From contig JARWIR010000042.1 in the NCBI GenBank assembly GCA_029959085.1, positions 2,698,544 to 2,762,543 of the forward strand: DNA of 64,000 bases, written 5' to 3'. Below, one piece after another: positions 50,507-62,400 of the stretch. The translations under genes and the position numbers were made by a program. The notes beneath the pieces are model-generated. The model worked only from the letters and a program-made list of their open reading frames with translations. It searched no databases and was not told the DNA's origin. How positions within the stretch are numbered: position 1 is the first letter of the stretch; the number at the start of each line of letters is the position of its first letter. The DNA is from Nemophila menziesii (taxonomy: Eukaryota > Streptophyta > Magnoliopsida > Boraginales > Hydrophyllaceae).

Positions 50507-51485
50507 TAAATAATTAAGTAATTAAAGGATTAAATACGATTTCTTTTGTCAATTTTAAAAAAAAAAAAATCTTATATTGGAGGTTGTTTAGAATAAGAAT
50601 ATTTTCAATATATGGTGTTCAACAATTGACTATATATTTATTAGTAAAATATTGATTTACAATTCATAAATATATAAAAACCGAACGAGATAGTTTTCTT
50701 AACGAGTTTAAATTAGTGATTGAGCTTGTTTTTAAATGAACAAACGAATAAGTTCAAACGAATTTTTTCTGAGCCAAGCTCAAACGGCTCGCAAACGGCT
50801 TGATTCATTTACATTCATATGAGCAAGGAAACATATCACTACAAGCGAAAACCTTATGACTTTCTAAACTTGTATATCACACGACTTCTATGCACTTAGA
50901 ATTAATATCTTAGTAAGCGTGTAACCATTCCATTTGATCTCGAGAAACAACGTATCTCGTTGCGTTTCTATTTTAACAAACATGTTCTTATCTTTTTAAT
51001 GCAACATTTATATTTTTTATCTCATGATAACGTCGTTGTTATCATAATATTTCTCTAATTATTGACAAAATAAGAACAAATGGCTTTAATTCAATTCTTT
51101 TACATGACGTGCTTATTTTCCATACAACAAAGGTCAAAGGTCGGTAAGAATTTTGTTACAAACCCCCCTTATATGATACTCATAACCTTAGTTATGGCAC
51201 AACCACTTATATCTCTCGTAGTTACTCTCCAAAACTCGTGGGATAATGCATATTGAATATGCCTCTCTTCGTTTCTGCTCCAAATTCTACTAGCTAATTA
51301 GAACACATATTAACTTTTTGATAGACATGGACTATCTCAGATTTAGTATGTATCTTAAGGATAATCAGACATTCCTTACCAACATTTGTCGGCCTATTTC
51401 CAGATTTACCATCGTCTTTCACTAGTCCGTGAAACTTAGACAAATCAGTCTCAATACATAAGTCCATATCTTTTCCTTCTAATTA
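50504..51485. other. Intergenic, no gene seen
   Basis: AT-rich sequence without recognisable coding, RNA or repeat boundaries. Confidence 0.4.
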
Positions 51486-51990
51486 TCTGAAAAGGCTAAC
51501 CTTGTTGAAAGTTCTGGTCACGAAAACAAAGACATGTACAAGGAAAAGGGAAAACAACATGGCTCAAATATGAACAAAAACGGTAGAAACAAGAACCAAA
51601 GCCACTCCAATAAACAAGGCGGCAGTTTCAAGTCCACCGGTAAAAGTAATAACCAAAAGACACCTACTACTATAGTGGGAAAGAAGGACACAACGCCTAC
51701 CAGTGTGAACAAAGAAAGAATTAGGGTAAAAAAACCGCCACCAATTAACCTGACTGAGACTGAAGAAATAATCGATGTGGTGATGGTTGAGGCAAATCTG
51801 GTGGACACGCGAGTTGATCCTCGACAATGGAGTGTCCCGACAATCTGTTCCAACAAAAACATGTTCAAAATCTTTGAGGAAGTGGCCGATGGTGAATGCT
51901 TGTACTTGGGCAACTCAACCACTATTATCGTCCTTGGGAAATAACATGTTCCTCTCAAACTAACTTCTGGTAAAAATTTAGAATCGAATG
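51486..51990 (+). pseudogene. Copia gag/protease relic
   Basis: A 136-codon plus-strand frame at 51534-51944. It has an Asn/Lys/Ser-rich linker of the kind that surrounds the gag knuckle, then VVMVEANLVDTRVDPRQWSV, where active elements carry the WxxDSGAT protease site, followed by ICSNKNMFKIFEEVADGECL and YLGNSTTIIVLGK, the usual post-protease segment. After the stop, 'HVPLKLTSGKNL' continues the family pattern. The protease site itself is missing (deletion or divergence), so it is dead. Confidence 0.7.
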
Positions 51991-53331
51991 ATTGTTACCT
52001 TGTAACTTTGTAAGTTGTGTAATTTATATTTATATTTTTTGTAATAGTTGTTATTTTTTATTTCGAAATATAAATTGTTTAAACCAGTCAACCGATCCGT
52101 GTTTACATTTTTTCAACAATTTTAAAAAGATATTATAGATGCAACCTGTATCTCCAAACTAGAATTTTATCACTACTTTATTGCTCAGAAATGATTTACG
52201 GAGAAGGAAGAATTCGAGCTTTCTGGAGTTTTCGATTTTTGTTATGTGTTTTACAAATGACTCCACCTTTGTTTATCTATAGGTGGAGATATAGAGGCCT
52301 TCAAAATAACGTCCACAATAAAAGATAATCTGGACTCCTGAGCTTAAAACCTGGACATTTTTAGTAGGTTGGAATTGGAGGTTTAATGCAATACATTTGG
52401 TCTTTGACAGAAGTTTATAAGTACTAACTCCTCTAAAATAAGGTTTTATTTTTTAATTCCCCAAAATTCTCCAACACGGTCGTCGAGCCGGGCCGAACGG
52501 GAAGACGGAAGGGGGATAGTAGTGCGCGTGTGTGGGATATTCCTATTTCTCCTTTTGCCTTTATTGTTGTAAGTTTTTGGAAATGTACAGAATAATAAAC
52601 TAATACTATAAATTAAAAAAATTCTTTCTTCATTTTTAATGTGGTTTTATTTGTTAAAAAGAGACGTTTGACCTCCTTTTCCAAAAACATGAACTAAATT
52701 AAAGTTTTTTTTTTTCTTCTAATTTCTAATAGGAAGAATATAGATAATTATTTTTATCAAGAACGGAGTTCGTAATCTTCCTAAACATTACTTTCTTTTA
52801 TATTAAACTTCCTAGGCTCGTTATTGTGTTAAGTCTTCAATATAATTTCACATCATATATTCATATAATTCTCATGAATTTTTAATCTTAATTATTGCTA
52901 CTATTATAAAGAAATGGTTTAGAGTTTTTAGAGACAACTTTCAAATTTAAGTGACCATTCTCGAAAAAACACCAGTTGATAAATAATATGTAATAATTGC
53001 AAATTGTTTGTTTGCCAATTTGGAGTCAAAACTCCTTTACTCTTTTGAATAACATTTAAGTTACAAAAGAAAGGCATTGATGCGGTTTTTTTATTTCTTT
53101 GGAATGAGGTTACAACTCATGCAATTACTATGCTTATAATTACTTTTCCTCTATTTCAAATTTTATGACATCTATAATGAATACATAATTAACAGTTTGA
53201 TGTTATATAATATATATAATCAACAATACTTGTAACCTTTTCCAAAATAACATCAATCAATCTATATAACAGAATACTCTTATCAAATATTGTTTTCTCA
53301 TCAACTAGGTGTACTAATCACTCTTTTTAAA
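51991..53331. other. Intergenic, upstream of the HD-Zip gene
   Basis: No coding similarity. A GC-rich patch at 52475-52540 ('cgtcgagccgggccgaacgg') stands out from the AT-rich background but has no recognised identity. Confidence 0.4.
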
Positions 53332-54435
53332 ATGGGAGATCACGAGATGTGCAACACAAGCCTTTCTCTTGGAATCGGTTTAGGATGTTATGCCGCCAAA
53401 AAGGAAGATAAAAATGATAAGTGTATTACGCGTTTGGATCTCTCATTGCCTATACACTTAGAGGATGAACCCATTGATTGTGATAATAAGACCGAGGGGT
53501 CAGTGTCAATGATAATATGTGAAGACGACAAACAAGGTACCGACATTAACAAAGATGATGACAATAATATGGACAACAATTGTGTCCGAAAGAAATTAAG
53601 GCTCACAAAAGATCAATCCACCTTGCTTGAAGAAAGCTTCAAAAAACACACTACCCTCAATACGGTATTACATCTTGTTCCCTCTAATATTTTCTAGCAT
53701 GCATTTTTATTCTTTCCTTTATTGAAATACCGTTAGGGTGTGGGGTGTAGGAATTGTTTATCCATAGCTGAAAGAAGGGGTTTTTCTGAATAATTAAATT
53801 CATTTCAAGATCTTATTATACACAATCTTACCTTGCATTTCAATTTATTGCATCTTTTTCTGATATTTGGGTGGTAACGATCAGATAAACATAGTATTAG
53901 CTATAGATAAAAGCAAGTGATGAATGAATTTGCAGGCTCAGAAACATTCGCTTGCTAACAAGTTGCATCTCAAACCACGCCAGGTTGAAGTTTGGTTTCA
54001 AAATAGAAGAGCAAGGTACACATATTTCCTGACTCATCCACGTATAAATTGCCTTCTGTTGTTGATTAGCCTGTTTATTTGGTAAAATATTTATGTTTCA
54101 ACAAAACATCTCTTGTATGCGAGTGTAAATGATATGGAAATTGCAACGACAATTTATCTTCTATTTTCATACTCGTATACTCCTAAATTCTTAGACAAAG
54201 TGAATGGAACTAAAAAAATAACCTTATCTCAAACAGGACTAAACTAAAGCAGACTGAGGCAGATTGTGAGTTCTTGAAAAAGTGTTGCGAAAGTCTGAGT
54301 AAAGAAAACCGGAGATTAAAGAAAGAGTTGCAAGAACTGCGAGCAATGAAGCTGCCAACACTTGGTTTCTGTTCAGCTTGCTCAAGTTGCAGCACTAACA
54401 ATGTGTGCAAAATACAAGAACGTCGCAAAAGCTAG
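53332..54435 (+). pseudogene. Class II HD-Zip homeobox gene, frame-shifted and 3'-truncated
   Basis: Exons 53332-53664, 53936-54015 and 54237-54435 join in phase to 203 codons. N-terminus MGDHEMCNTSLSLGIGLG and an acidic linker precede a homeodomain (KKLRLTKDQSTLLEESFKKH ... QVEVWFQNRRAR) and a leucine zipper ([39 protein letters not shown]). The first intron lies at the usual class II position after LN[PT]. Class II proteins then continue to a CPSCE motif. Here that part is found only in the +1 frame ([20 protein letters not shown]), and CPSCE is degraded to CAKYK. The open frame stops at 54433, two bases before a transposable element. A 5' gene that may still be transcribed, but probably not a normal HD-Zip. 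The in-frame start at 53290 is less likely because the 53332 ATG matches family N-termini. Confidence 0.8.
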
Positions 54436-54450
54436 GCACATCAGCACCCA

Positions 54451-54809
54451 CCTAGGTTGCACGGGAACGGGTGCGGGAAAGCGATGCGATGCGATTCGGA
54501 GATTCGGCATCTTTAGAAAAGGTCCGATTCAAAGATTCGGCGATATATTTAATTTATTTTAAATATATATATTTTAAACTAGAAAATTATAGAATAACAA
54601 TTCTCATACCACATCATAGTGTTTTAATAACCTATTTCAAATTCTATAATTATAAAAATGCAATATTATGTAATAAAATACTTCAATTGAAATAAAACAA
54701 ACACTTACTTAATTGTATTATCTTTCAATATAATTTCTAACCTAACATAGCAAAATATCAAAATTTGATATAAATGATTTTTTGATATTTTTTTTTAATT
54801 TCTAAATGA
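54451..54809. mobile_element. Older TIR element interrupted by the MULE, left part
   Basis: Begins CCTAGGTTGCACGG at about 54451. The right part of the same element ends with the inverse of CCTATGTTGCACGG at about 63210. CACCCA directly abuts both outer ends, a likely target duplication. GC-rich near the end (GGGAACGGGTGCGGGAAAGC), AT-rich inside. Noncoding. Confidence 0.65.
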
Positions 54810-54818
54810 TTTTTTTAA
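54810..54818. repeat. MULE target-site duplication, left copy
   Basis: TTTTTTTAA, identical to 62944-62952. Confidence 0.93.
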
Positions 54819-54965
54819 GAGTAAATAACACTTTTGCCCCCTGTGTTTATACCCGATTGACAGGTTGCCCCCTAACTCTTAAAATGCGCCTAGATGCCCC
54901 CCAAGATTTGTTTTTGTGACCCGTTACCCCCTACTGCGTGTTCCGTCCATTTATCACCGTTAAAA

Positions 54966-54988
54966 GTGACGTGGCAATTCCACGTCAC
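54966..54988. promoter_or_regulatory. Paired ACGTGG / CCACGT sites in the left TIR
   Basis: Nine-bp inverted arms GTGACGTGG and CCACGTCAC separated by CAATT. ACGTGG cores are typical bZIP (ABRE/G-box) sites. The same pair is in the right TIR at 62774-62796. Confidence 0.6.
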
Positions 54989-55089
54989 AATTTTTTTTTT
55001 TTTTTTAAATCCAGGTGTTAATTGCGTTTTTAATTAACTTAACCCTTATTTTAACAAGGGCAAGATGGGGAATTCACCAATGGCTATCC

Positions 55090-55097
55090 TATATATA
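55090..55097 (+). promoter_or_regulatory. TATA box of the GRF gene, inside the TIR
   Basis: TATATATA about 155 bp before the ATG, embedded in identical TIR context to the box at 62666-62673 for the transposase gene. Confidence 0.6.
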
Positions 55098-55245
55098 CCC
55101 CAAAAACACTTTAACATCTTAACTTAACCAAAAACGAAAATCAAAAGGAGAAAAAGGGTTCGGTTTGGGGAAGAACTCGAAGAACACCAAAACCCTAGCT
55201 TTCTACAGTAAATCGCGTCGGATCCTCCCAATACCTTCAACGTTG

Positions 55246-55845
55246 ATGCCGATGTCGCCCCTTAAAGCCGATAGCGCTGGTTCTTCTTCGCACTACACTT
55301 CTCAAGTCCCCTATTGCAGATGCAAGAAACTAGCAAGGCTTCACACCTCTTGGACAGATACGAATCCTTGCAGGAGGTTTTACAGGTGCATGTATTGGGG
55401 GTGTTCAATGGATTGCAAGTTCTTCATGTGGTTGGATGAGCCATTGCCGGAGGCTACTAGTTCGATAATTCGAGGGCTTCTATTTAAAGATTCCAATCAC
55501 TGTCTTGAGAAAGATGCAATGGAGACGAAGATGAACTTGTTGGTCTCTGATTACGGAGATATGATGCTGTTAGAGAAAAAAGCTTTTGCAGATTGGAAGC
55601 TTGAACATGAGAAAGTGAATGAACTGAACACACAGTTGGTTGAATTGCAAGAAAAAGAACAAGTTGTCTCAAAAGATTTGAAATTTGAGCGTGTGAAAGT
55701 AACTGTCTTGGAGAATGAGGTGCAACGTCTTAACATATCGATGGACACTATATCTCGGGAAAACAAGTTTCTGAAATGGACCTGCTTCATGATTATATTC
55801 CTCTTCCTCTCCATTTTGTCTTGTATTAGTGTGTCAAAGAATTAG
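55246..55845 (+). CDS. GRF zinc-finger protein with coiled coil and C-terminal TM
   Basis: A single-exon frame of 199 codons from the first ATG (55246); codons upstream are open but lack an ATG. A GRF-type zinc finger lies at residues 22-66: C24 and C26 in YCRCKK, HTSWTDTNPCRRFYRC (C42, C48), C53, C57 and CKFFMWLDEP. GRF fingers bind nucleic acid in other proteins. A helical, charged region with heptad character follows at about residues 95-172, then a hydrophobic segment WTCFMIIFLFLSILSCISV at about 177-195, predicted to span a membrane. The architecture matches plant proteins annotated as At4g04775-like. Its place in the MULE, driven by the TIR promoter, corresponds to mudrB of MuDR. Whether it helps transposition or is a captured host gene is not known. 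Confidence 0.85.
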   Translation: MPMSPLKADSAGSSSHYTSQVPYCRCKKLARLHTSWTDTNPCRRFYRCMYWGCSMDCKFFMWLDEPLPEATSSIIRGLLFKDSNHCLEKDAMETKMNLLVSDYGDMMLLEKKAFADWKLEHEKVNELNTQLVELQEKEQVVSKDLKFERVKVTVLENEVQRLNISMDTISRENKFLKWTCFMIIFLFLSILSCISVSKN

Positions 55846-56441
55846 AAGGTTGTTGGAGGTGTATTTTGGTTTAGCCAGAGTGATGCAGCAGGTGGTTGCA
55901 ACTGATGGTGTTTTGTGTTTGATTGATCATTTTGTTGAAGTTTGCAGCTGTTGGTGTTTTGTGTTTGTTTTATCAGTTTGTTGTAGTTCTAAATCTGGTG
56001 TAATGTGTTAGTTTTCAGCTTTGTTTGTAATAGACTGTTTAACTAAAGTTTTTGGTTTTTGTTGAAGTGGATTATGAAGTTATTGCGGTTTGTTTAAGTT
56101 GTGTTTTGCTGTGCAATGAATATAGTATGTTAAAGAAACACTTAATGGACAATAGAATCTAATGAAATCTAAAAAAAGTAGATAAAGAAAACAATAAAGT
56201 GCTGGCATTACATAGACCATAGCAAAAAAAATATTCAAAGCATCCACTTGTGCACTAGCATACAAAGCACCACAGACCTGCAATAAAGGCCTTACCAACA
56301 AAAAAACAGTATTTAAATACCACCTACACCTCATACTAGAAACCCTTAAAAACCACATCCTTGCTGCGTGAAGATCTACTTTTACACAAAATAAAAGTCA
56401 CAAAACACAGAAATATAAAACACTCAAATCTGCAGAATTCT
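55846..56441. other. Intergenic tail-to-tail region between the MULE genes
   Basis: Holds the 3' UTRs of the two convergent genes. T-rich before about 56090 and A-rich after it, as expected for ends of opposite transcripts. No other coding feature is supported. Confidence 0.55.
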
Positions 56442-59400
56442 TCAATCTTTAGCTTCTTTCCTAGTTTTTACTGAAGAACTGGTGGCTGCCTTCCTCATAC
56501 GAAGTGCTTCAGCAACAGTTACATACTTTGGATCACCCTCTCGCATTACCACCCCCTGTTTATGCTGGATTACGCGCCGCTTTTTCTCTGGTAGTCTTGT
56601 GTCTCCTTCCTGGTAGAATGATAAAGAAGAAGTTAAGCATTCTGTAGTATGTAATGGTGTAAAAAAAATCAACACATGGCTAACCTCAGGTAAACTCCTT
56701 TTTGATCCTGATTCTGCTGGTGGTTTATCATGTTTGAACCTCACCTACATGGTAAACAAATAAAAGCATTCAATAAAGGTATCTGCAGAAGGTCTTTTTT
56801 GCACAATTTTGTAGATCCAGGGGGCATTTAGTCACTGAAATAAAAGTCTAAGGGGTAGTTAGTCAAATCATTATATACTTACCCCTGGGATGTTCCTTAA
56901 TGAATTCTTCTTTTTTTGCTTAGGGGGGGCTTTCTCCTTTGTTTTGTCTATGCTAATCTGCTCACTTGTTTTCTCATTCTCATTTGTTTGTGCATCCCCA
57001 GCATTTTTATGCTTTGCTTTTTCCAATAGTTCTGTTAACTTCTCCATCTTTACCTTCTGCATAAACAAAGTAAGTTATAGGGGGTAAGTAGTCAAGACAT
57101 AAACAATTATAGGGGGTAAGTTGACAAAACATAATAAGGTATAGGGGGTAATTAGTCATAAACCATAACTTTAAAGGGGGTATTAGTACAAACCTTTAAA
57201 ATTGATTTAGGAGGATTATTTGTAGTCTTCTGTTTTTGTTTCCCAGATTCATCAACCTGTAATCATTATTCACATAATACAATGTCTTATAAACAATACC
57301 TAATGCAAAAAATAGTTTCTATTTCAATAATAATGACCTCTAATGGTGATGTAGGAGCAACAGAAGTATTTCCCTTTTGTGTCCCTGGTTCATCTTCCTC
57401 TAAAGATATAGGCATTGTGCTTGAACCTCCTGAAACTGTCTTCAATCCTTGATCCTTAATTCTACTGCTTTGGCGTATTGGTTTTTCCACTGCTTTGTCT
57501 GGTATGCGCATCTTTGGTCTGGACTTAGGTGGACTATCAACTACTGGCTCAACTGATCTGTGTACTGGAAAGCGCATCTTTGGTCTGGATCTGTGTGGTG
57601 AATTATCACCTGCCTCCTGTGATGTTTGTCCTGGTAAGCGCATCCTTGGTCTGGATCTAGGGGGTGAGTTAACTCCTGAATCCTTTTCCTGAGGTAAGCG
57701 CATCTTTGGTTTTGATCCTCTGGTTGCCTTAGCAATTGTTTTTTTCTCTTTGTCTTTCTCACCAATTGTATCTTTTTTTGTCACATTTAAATTTTCAGGC
57801 TCAGATGGGGTAGACTGTGGGTTAGAAGGAGCAGAGGGTTGGACTTCTAACTCATCGAACATTTTGTTAATCGTCTCATCTGGGGTCTCATCCACATCTG
57901 CATTAACACCAACACCCCTACCATCAGCTACACCATCTTCCATAACTTCATTGTCACCAACACCCCTACCATCAGCTGCACCATCTCCCATAACTTCATT
58001 ATCACCTTGAATATCCTCCAATCCTACTGTTTCCTGTTCTGTAGTACCTAAATTTGCCTTACATGACCTTTTGTTATGGCCTTCTCCCTTGCAAATTGCA
58101 CATTTATGTGAAGTACCTTTCATTAACATCTTTTGAACACCTTCAGATGTTCTTTCTTTCCTCCACTTTTTAACCTGGTCCTCATCTGCCTCCTTAGTTC
58201 TTGCCCTTTTGGGTCTGCCAACCAACTTAAAAGCTACTGGAGGTTCTACACTTACAGGCCTTGTACTAGGCCACATCTTTGGTCCATTTATAGGGTATAT
58301 CATTGGTGTATAAGCCTTCATATACGTCACCTTTGAGTAGCATTCGTGGACATAGTTTTCTGGGTCTTTACCTATGTATTGAATACTCGCTATCGCATGA
58401 AAGCAAGGTATCCCAGATAGCTCCCACCTCCTGCAGGGACAGCTATTTGTATCTAAATCTACAGCATACGAATCTGTTCCAAGGTTCCTTACTTCAAATT
58501 TCATTTCACCGCAAAACACTGCATGCCACTTTCCACTGTTTGTTTTACCTTTATTCACCAACTTCCTAACCTTAGGACATAGATCACCTTCGTATTTTGT
58601 CATCCATGCTCTTTTAGACTGAAGCCTTTTCAAACTATACATCCTCAGACCCTCTAGTATGAGGATGATAGACTTGTCCCTGAGAAAAAAAAACCTTTAC
58701 TGTCAGTTGTGTAGGGTTTATAGGGGGTAAGTGGTCATTAAATAAAACTTTATAGGGGGTAAATAGTCATTATGTAAAACTAAGTAGGGGGTAAGTAGTC
58801 ATTAAATAAAACTTTATAGGGGGTAAGTAGTCACCAAATAAAACTTTATAGGGGGTACGTAGTCACTAAATAAAACTTTATAGGGGGTACGTAATCATAA
58901 ATTAGCACTTTATAGGGGGTAAGTAGTCATAATACCTGACTTTTTTTATGGCATTGTTATAGCTTTCACAGATGTTGTTAAGTAGAAGATCACATTTTGT
59001 AACAGTACTAAAGTGAGACCTTGTCCATGTCTTAGGATCTAAACTAGATAGCCAATTGAATGCCTCCTCATTCATGTTTTTAATCTCAGCCATGACCTCA
59101 TTAAATATGTATTCTGTGGGGGCCCTAGCAGCTTCCCAAACTTTGTCTTTTAAGGCCATTCCAGGATGTTTGATTTTGAAATTATTGTAGAGATGTCTTA
59201 CACAATGTCTATGTTCAATATCTGGAAGCATGTCACTCATCACTTGAAGCAAACCCTATACACACATACATTTAGATATAAATTCAGTGTTCTAAAGAAA
59301 ACATTTTAATTAAGCCAGTGAAGGATAACCAACCTTTTGTCTATCTGATATGAAAGTCCATTCTTCTTGATTAGTAATACCAAGATCTTGTATCAACAGA

Positions 59401-62400
59401 TTAAAAAACCATCTCCAAGAATTGCTATCTTCTTTCTCAGCTACACAATACAAAATTGGGAATATACAATTGTTCCCATCAATACCAACTGCTGTCAAAA
59501 TTACACCAGGATGTGGACCTTTCAAGTGACATCCATCAACCCCAACAACCTTTCTACAACCCTCTAAAAATCCCCTTCTGCAACCCTCTAAGCAAACATA
59601 AATTCTTTGAAATCTTTCTACTCCAGTTACCTCATCAGTAGTTGTTTCAATTGCTACAGTACTTCCAGGGTTACTTCTTCTTATTTCTGCTGCATAATCA
59701 AAAAGCTTTTTGTATTGATCCTTGTATTCAGCCTCAATCATGCTTTTTGCAGACTTATATGCCCTGTAGCATGTTCTGGTACTAACATTAACTGAATAAT
59801 CCCGATGCACTAACTGTTGAAAGTCACTCACATTACTGTAGAGGTTCAATCTTATCATATCTTTAAAAGTATTTGCCAAGAACTTTGCAGTAACATGCTT
59901 ATGGTTAAGGTTTTTACCACAACTATGTTTATTACATAAACTCATTATCACCAGCCCACCAACCTTTTCTTTATACGATGCATATAAAAACCACCCACAT
60001 CCTGCTCCTTTGCAAACAACTCTAATCCGATTCCAATCGTTCTTCACAAACTTAATGTTGACCACCTTTCTTATGGCATGTGTTCTTACTGCTTGTCTAA
60101 GATCAGAGGCATTCGCAAACGTCAATCCTAAAACAAATCTAGGCTTCTGCATATCTATACTCGCCTTAAATAGGGGGTATTTCATCTTTTTCTTGCGCAA
60201 CTTTTTATTTTTTCCATCTTCATCTATACCAGAAGAAGAACTAGCTGTACTCAGATCTTCGGAATCATGTATATATTCATCCGAATCTGTCCCACCACCA
60301 ACATCATCACTATCGCCTTCAGAAACATCTGCATCATCATTTTCCACATTCATTCTATCCACTTCCACATCCGAGTCAATGAATGTATTATAATCCTGGT
60401 CGTCATCACCCTCACTCAAATCGATGTCGCTATCTATTATATAATCGTCATCAGTTGTGGATTCTTCATCCACATCTTCATCAGGTTCAGACAACTTCTT
60501 TTTCTTGTAACTCTCTCGTTTGGTACCACTAGGGCCCACTCCTTCTACTCTTGTTCTTTTTATACTAGCCCTCGTACGTTTCTTGTTACCAACTGTTTCT
60601 GTTTTCTTTACTTGTGAACTGGTTTGTTTCTTCTGTTGTTGTATAACCAACTTCTTCTTCTTTATGACATTAGCAAGTAACTCATTATCACTGAACTCCT
60701 CATCCACATCTTCTTCACCATCAGGGTTGTTAATGACATTATCCGAGTCATCTGTTAGGTCTTCATCTATAAGCCGGAAAGGCCTCAATGGAGATTTATG
60801 TTTGGAACTCCTCGTAGTCACATTATCTTCAGTGTTCAAAGCTTTCAACACTTTCTCCAACATATCATTAACAGACTTCTCCTTCTCTCCTATATCAGAG
60901 AGTTGTTCTTCCAAACTGTCATCCCCTTCCTTCTCATTAATTTGTGTGCTTTGTTCTTCAGAAACAACCTGAAACAAAGAATGAAATATTTAGGGGGTAA
61001 TTTGTCAAGCATACGAAATAGTAAGGGGTAAACTGTCACACAACCTTTGTCCCTTCTTTGCAATTCTGGTGTTCTTCTTCAACATCATTATCATCCACTT
61101 TATTATGGACTTCATCAGCAGTCTGAGATACTTCTTCACCAGTAACTCCTTCCTCCTTTTCACCTTCATTGTTATCACAGGTCTGCGCTCCTTCTTCAAA
61201 AACAACCTAAAACAAAGAATGAAATATTTAGGGGGTAATTTGTCAAACATACGAAATAGTAAGGGGTAAACTGTCACACAACCTTTGTCCCTTCTTTGCA
61301 ATTCTGGTGTTCTTCTTCAACATCATTATCATCCACTTTATTATGGACTTCATCAGCAGTCTGAGATACTTCTTCACCAGAAACTCCTTCCTCCTTTTCA
61401 CCTTCATTGTTATCACAGGTCTGAGCTCCTTCTTCAGAAACAACCTGAAACAAAGAATGAAATATTTAGGGGGTAATTTGTCAAGCATACGAAATAGTAA
61501 GGGGTAAACTGTCACACAACCTTTGTCCCTTCTTTGCAATTCTGGTGTTCTTCTTCAACATTACTATCATTATCATCCACTTTATTATGGACTTCATCAG
61601 CAGTCCGAGATACTTCTTCACCATTAACTCCTTCCTCCTTTTCACCTTCATTGTTATCACAGGTCTGAGCTCCTTCTTCAGAAACAACCTGAAACAAAGA
61701 ATGAAATATAAGTTAAAGAACTGAAAGGGGTAAACTGTCAAATGACTTTCTACCTTTAAACCTTCTTCTACAAGCTTGTTTTCCTCTAAGCTTTTCACTT
61801 CATTACAGTTTTGAACTAATTCTTGTTCATCTACTTCTACTTCATTAACATTGACTTCTTCTCGCTGGTTAACTGTTTCTTCATCCTTTTTCCACTTTAG
61901 TAACAAAGGCATGAAGATGGGAGATTGAAGAACTTGGTCATCAGGGCCTATGGGATTATTCACAACGTAAAGGTCCACAGTTACGTTGTTGTCTGCGATT
62001 CTACACATCTCCATGCCTTTGTCCTCGCTATCTAAACACACTAACCCATCAGGTAGATTTGAACCCACTTTCAAATAATAAACATCAGAGTAACAAATTA
62101 CACCCAATTTCGAAAGAATTTTTCTAAGAACTGGTATACTAAACTTGTCATAATGACAACCGTCAACATACTCTATGCTCACTTCATGATAGGAACTCTT
62201 ATCTTCATTAAAGAACCCACCGAAGTGAATCCTTAGTGCGAATTTATCTGTTAAACAAGCAAATTTTAATTGAATAGATTAGTTACCAAATACATTAAGA
62301 ATCACAAAATGGAAAAACAATAGTCAAACTACGGGTATGGTAACCGAATCCCGTAAAATCTGCTATTATTACTAAGAAAATCCCTCAATCCACGCGTGAT

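Larger units (their letters stand above)
54819..55193 (+). repeat. Left TIR of the MULE
   Basis: Carries four CCCCC sub-repeats (TTGCCCCC, TTACCCCC types) at about 30-bp spacing, the pair GTGACGTGG/CCACGTCAC and a TATATATA box, then the 5' leader of the GRF gene. Matches the right TIR in inverse orientation; similarity fades near 55193. Confidence 0.93.

Noticed and set aside
51564..51958. Minus-strand hydrophobic frames
   Set aside because: Antisense of the Copia gag/protease relic on the plus strand.
55484..55814. Minus-strand Ser/Cys/Phe-rich frames
   Set aside because: Antisense of the GRF zinc-finger coding sequence.
58723..58931. CRISPR-like array (regular 32-bp repeats)
   Set aside because: The units are contiguous repeats without unique spacers, inside a plant transposase intron, and match the element's own TIR motif.
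60010..60972. Long plus-strand open frames rich in Ser/Thr/Phe
   Set aside because: Antisense of the acidic Glu/Asp-rich transposase exon; such composition opens the opposite strand by chance.
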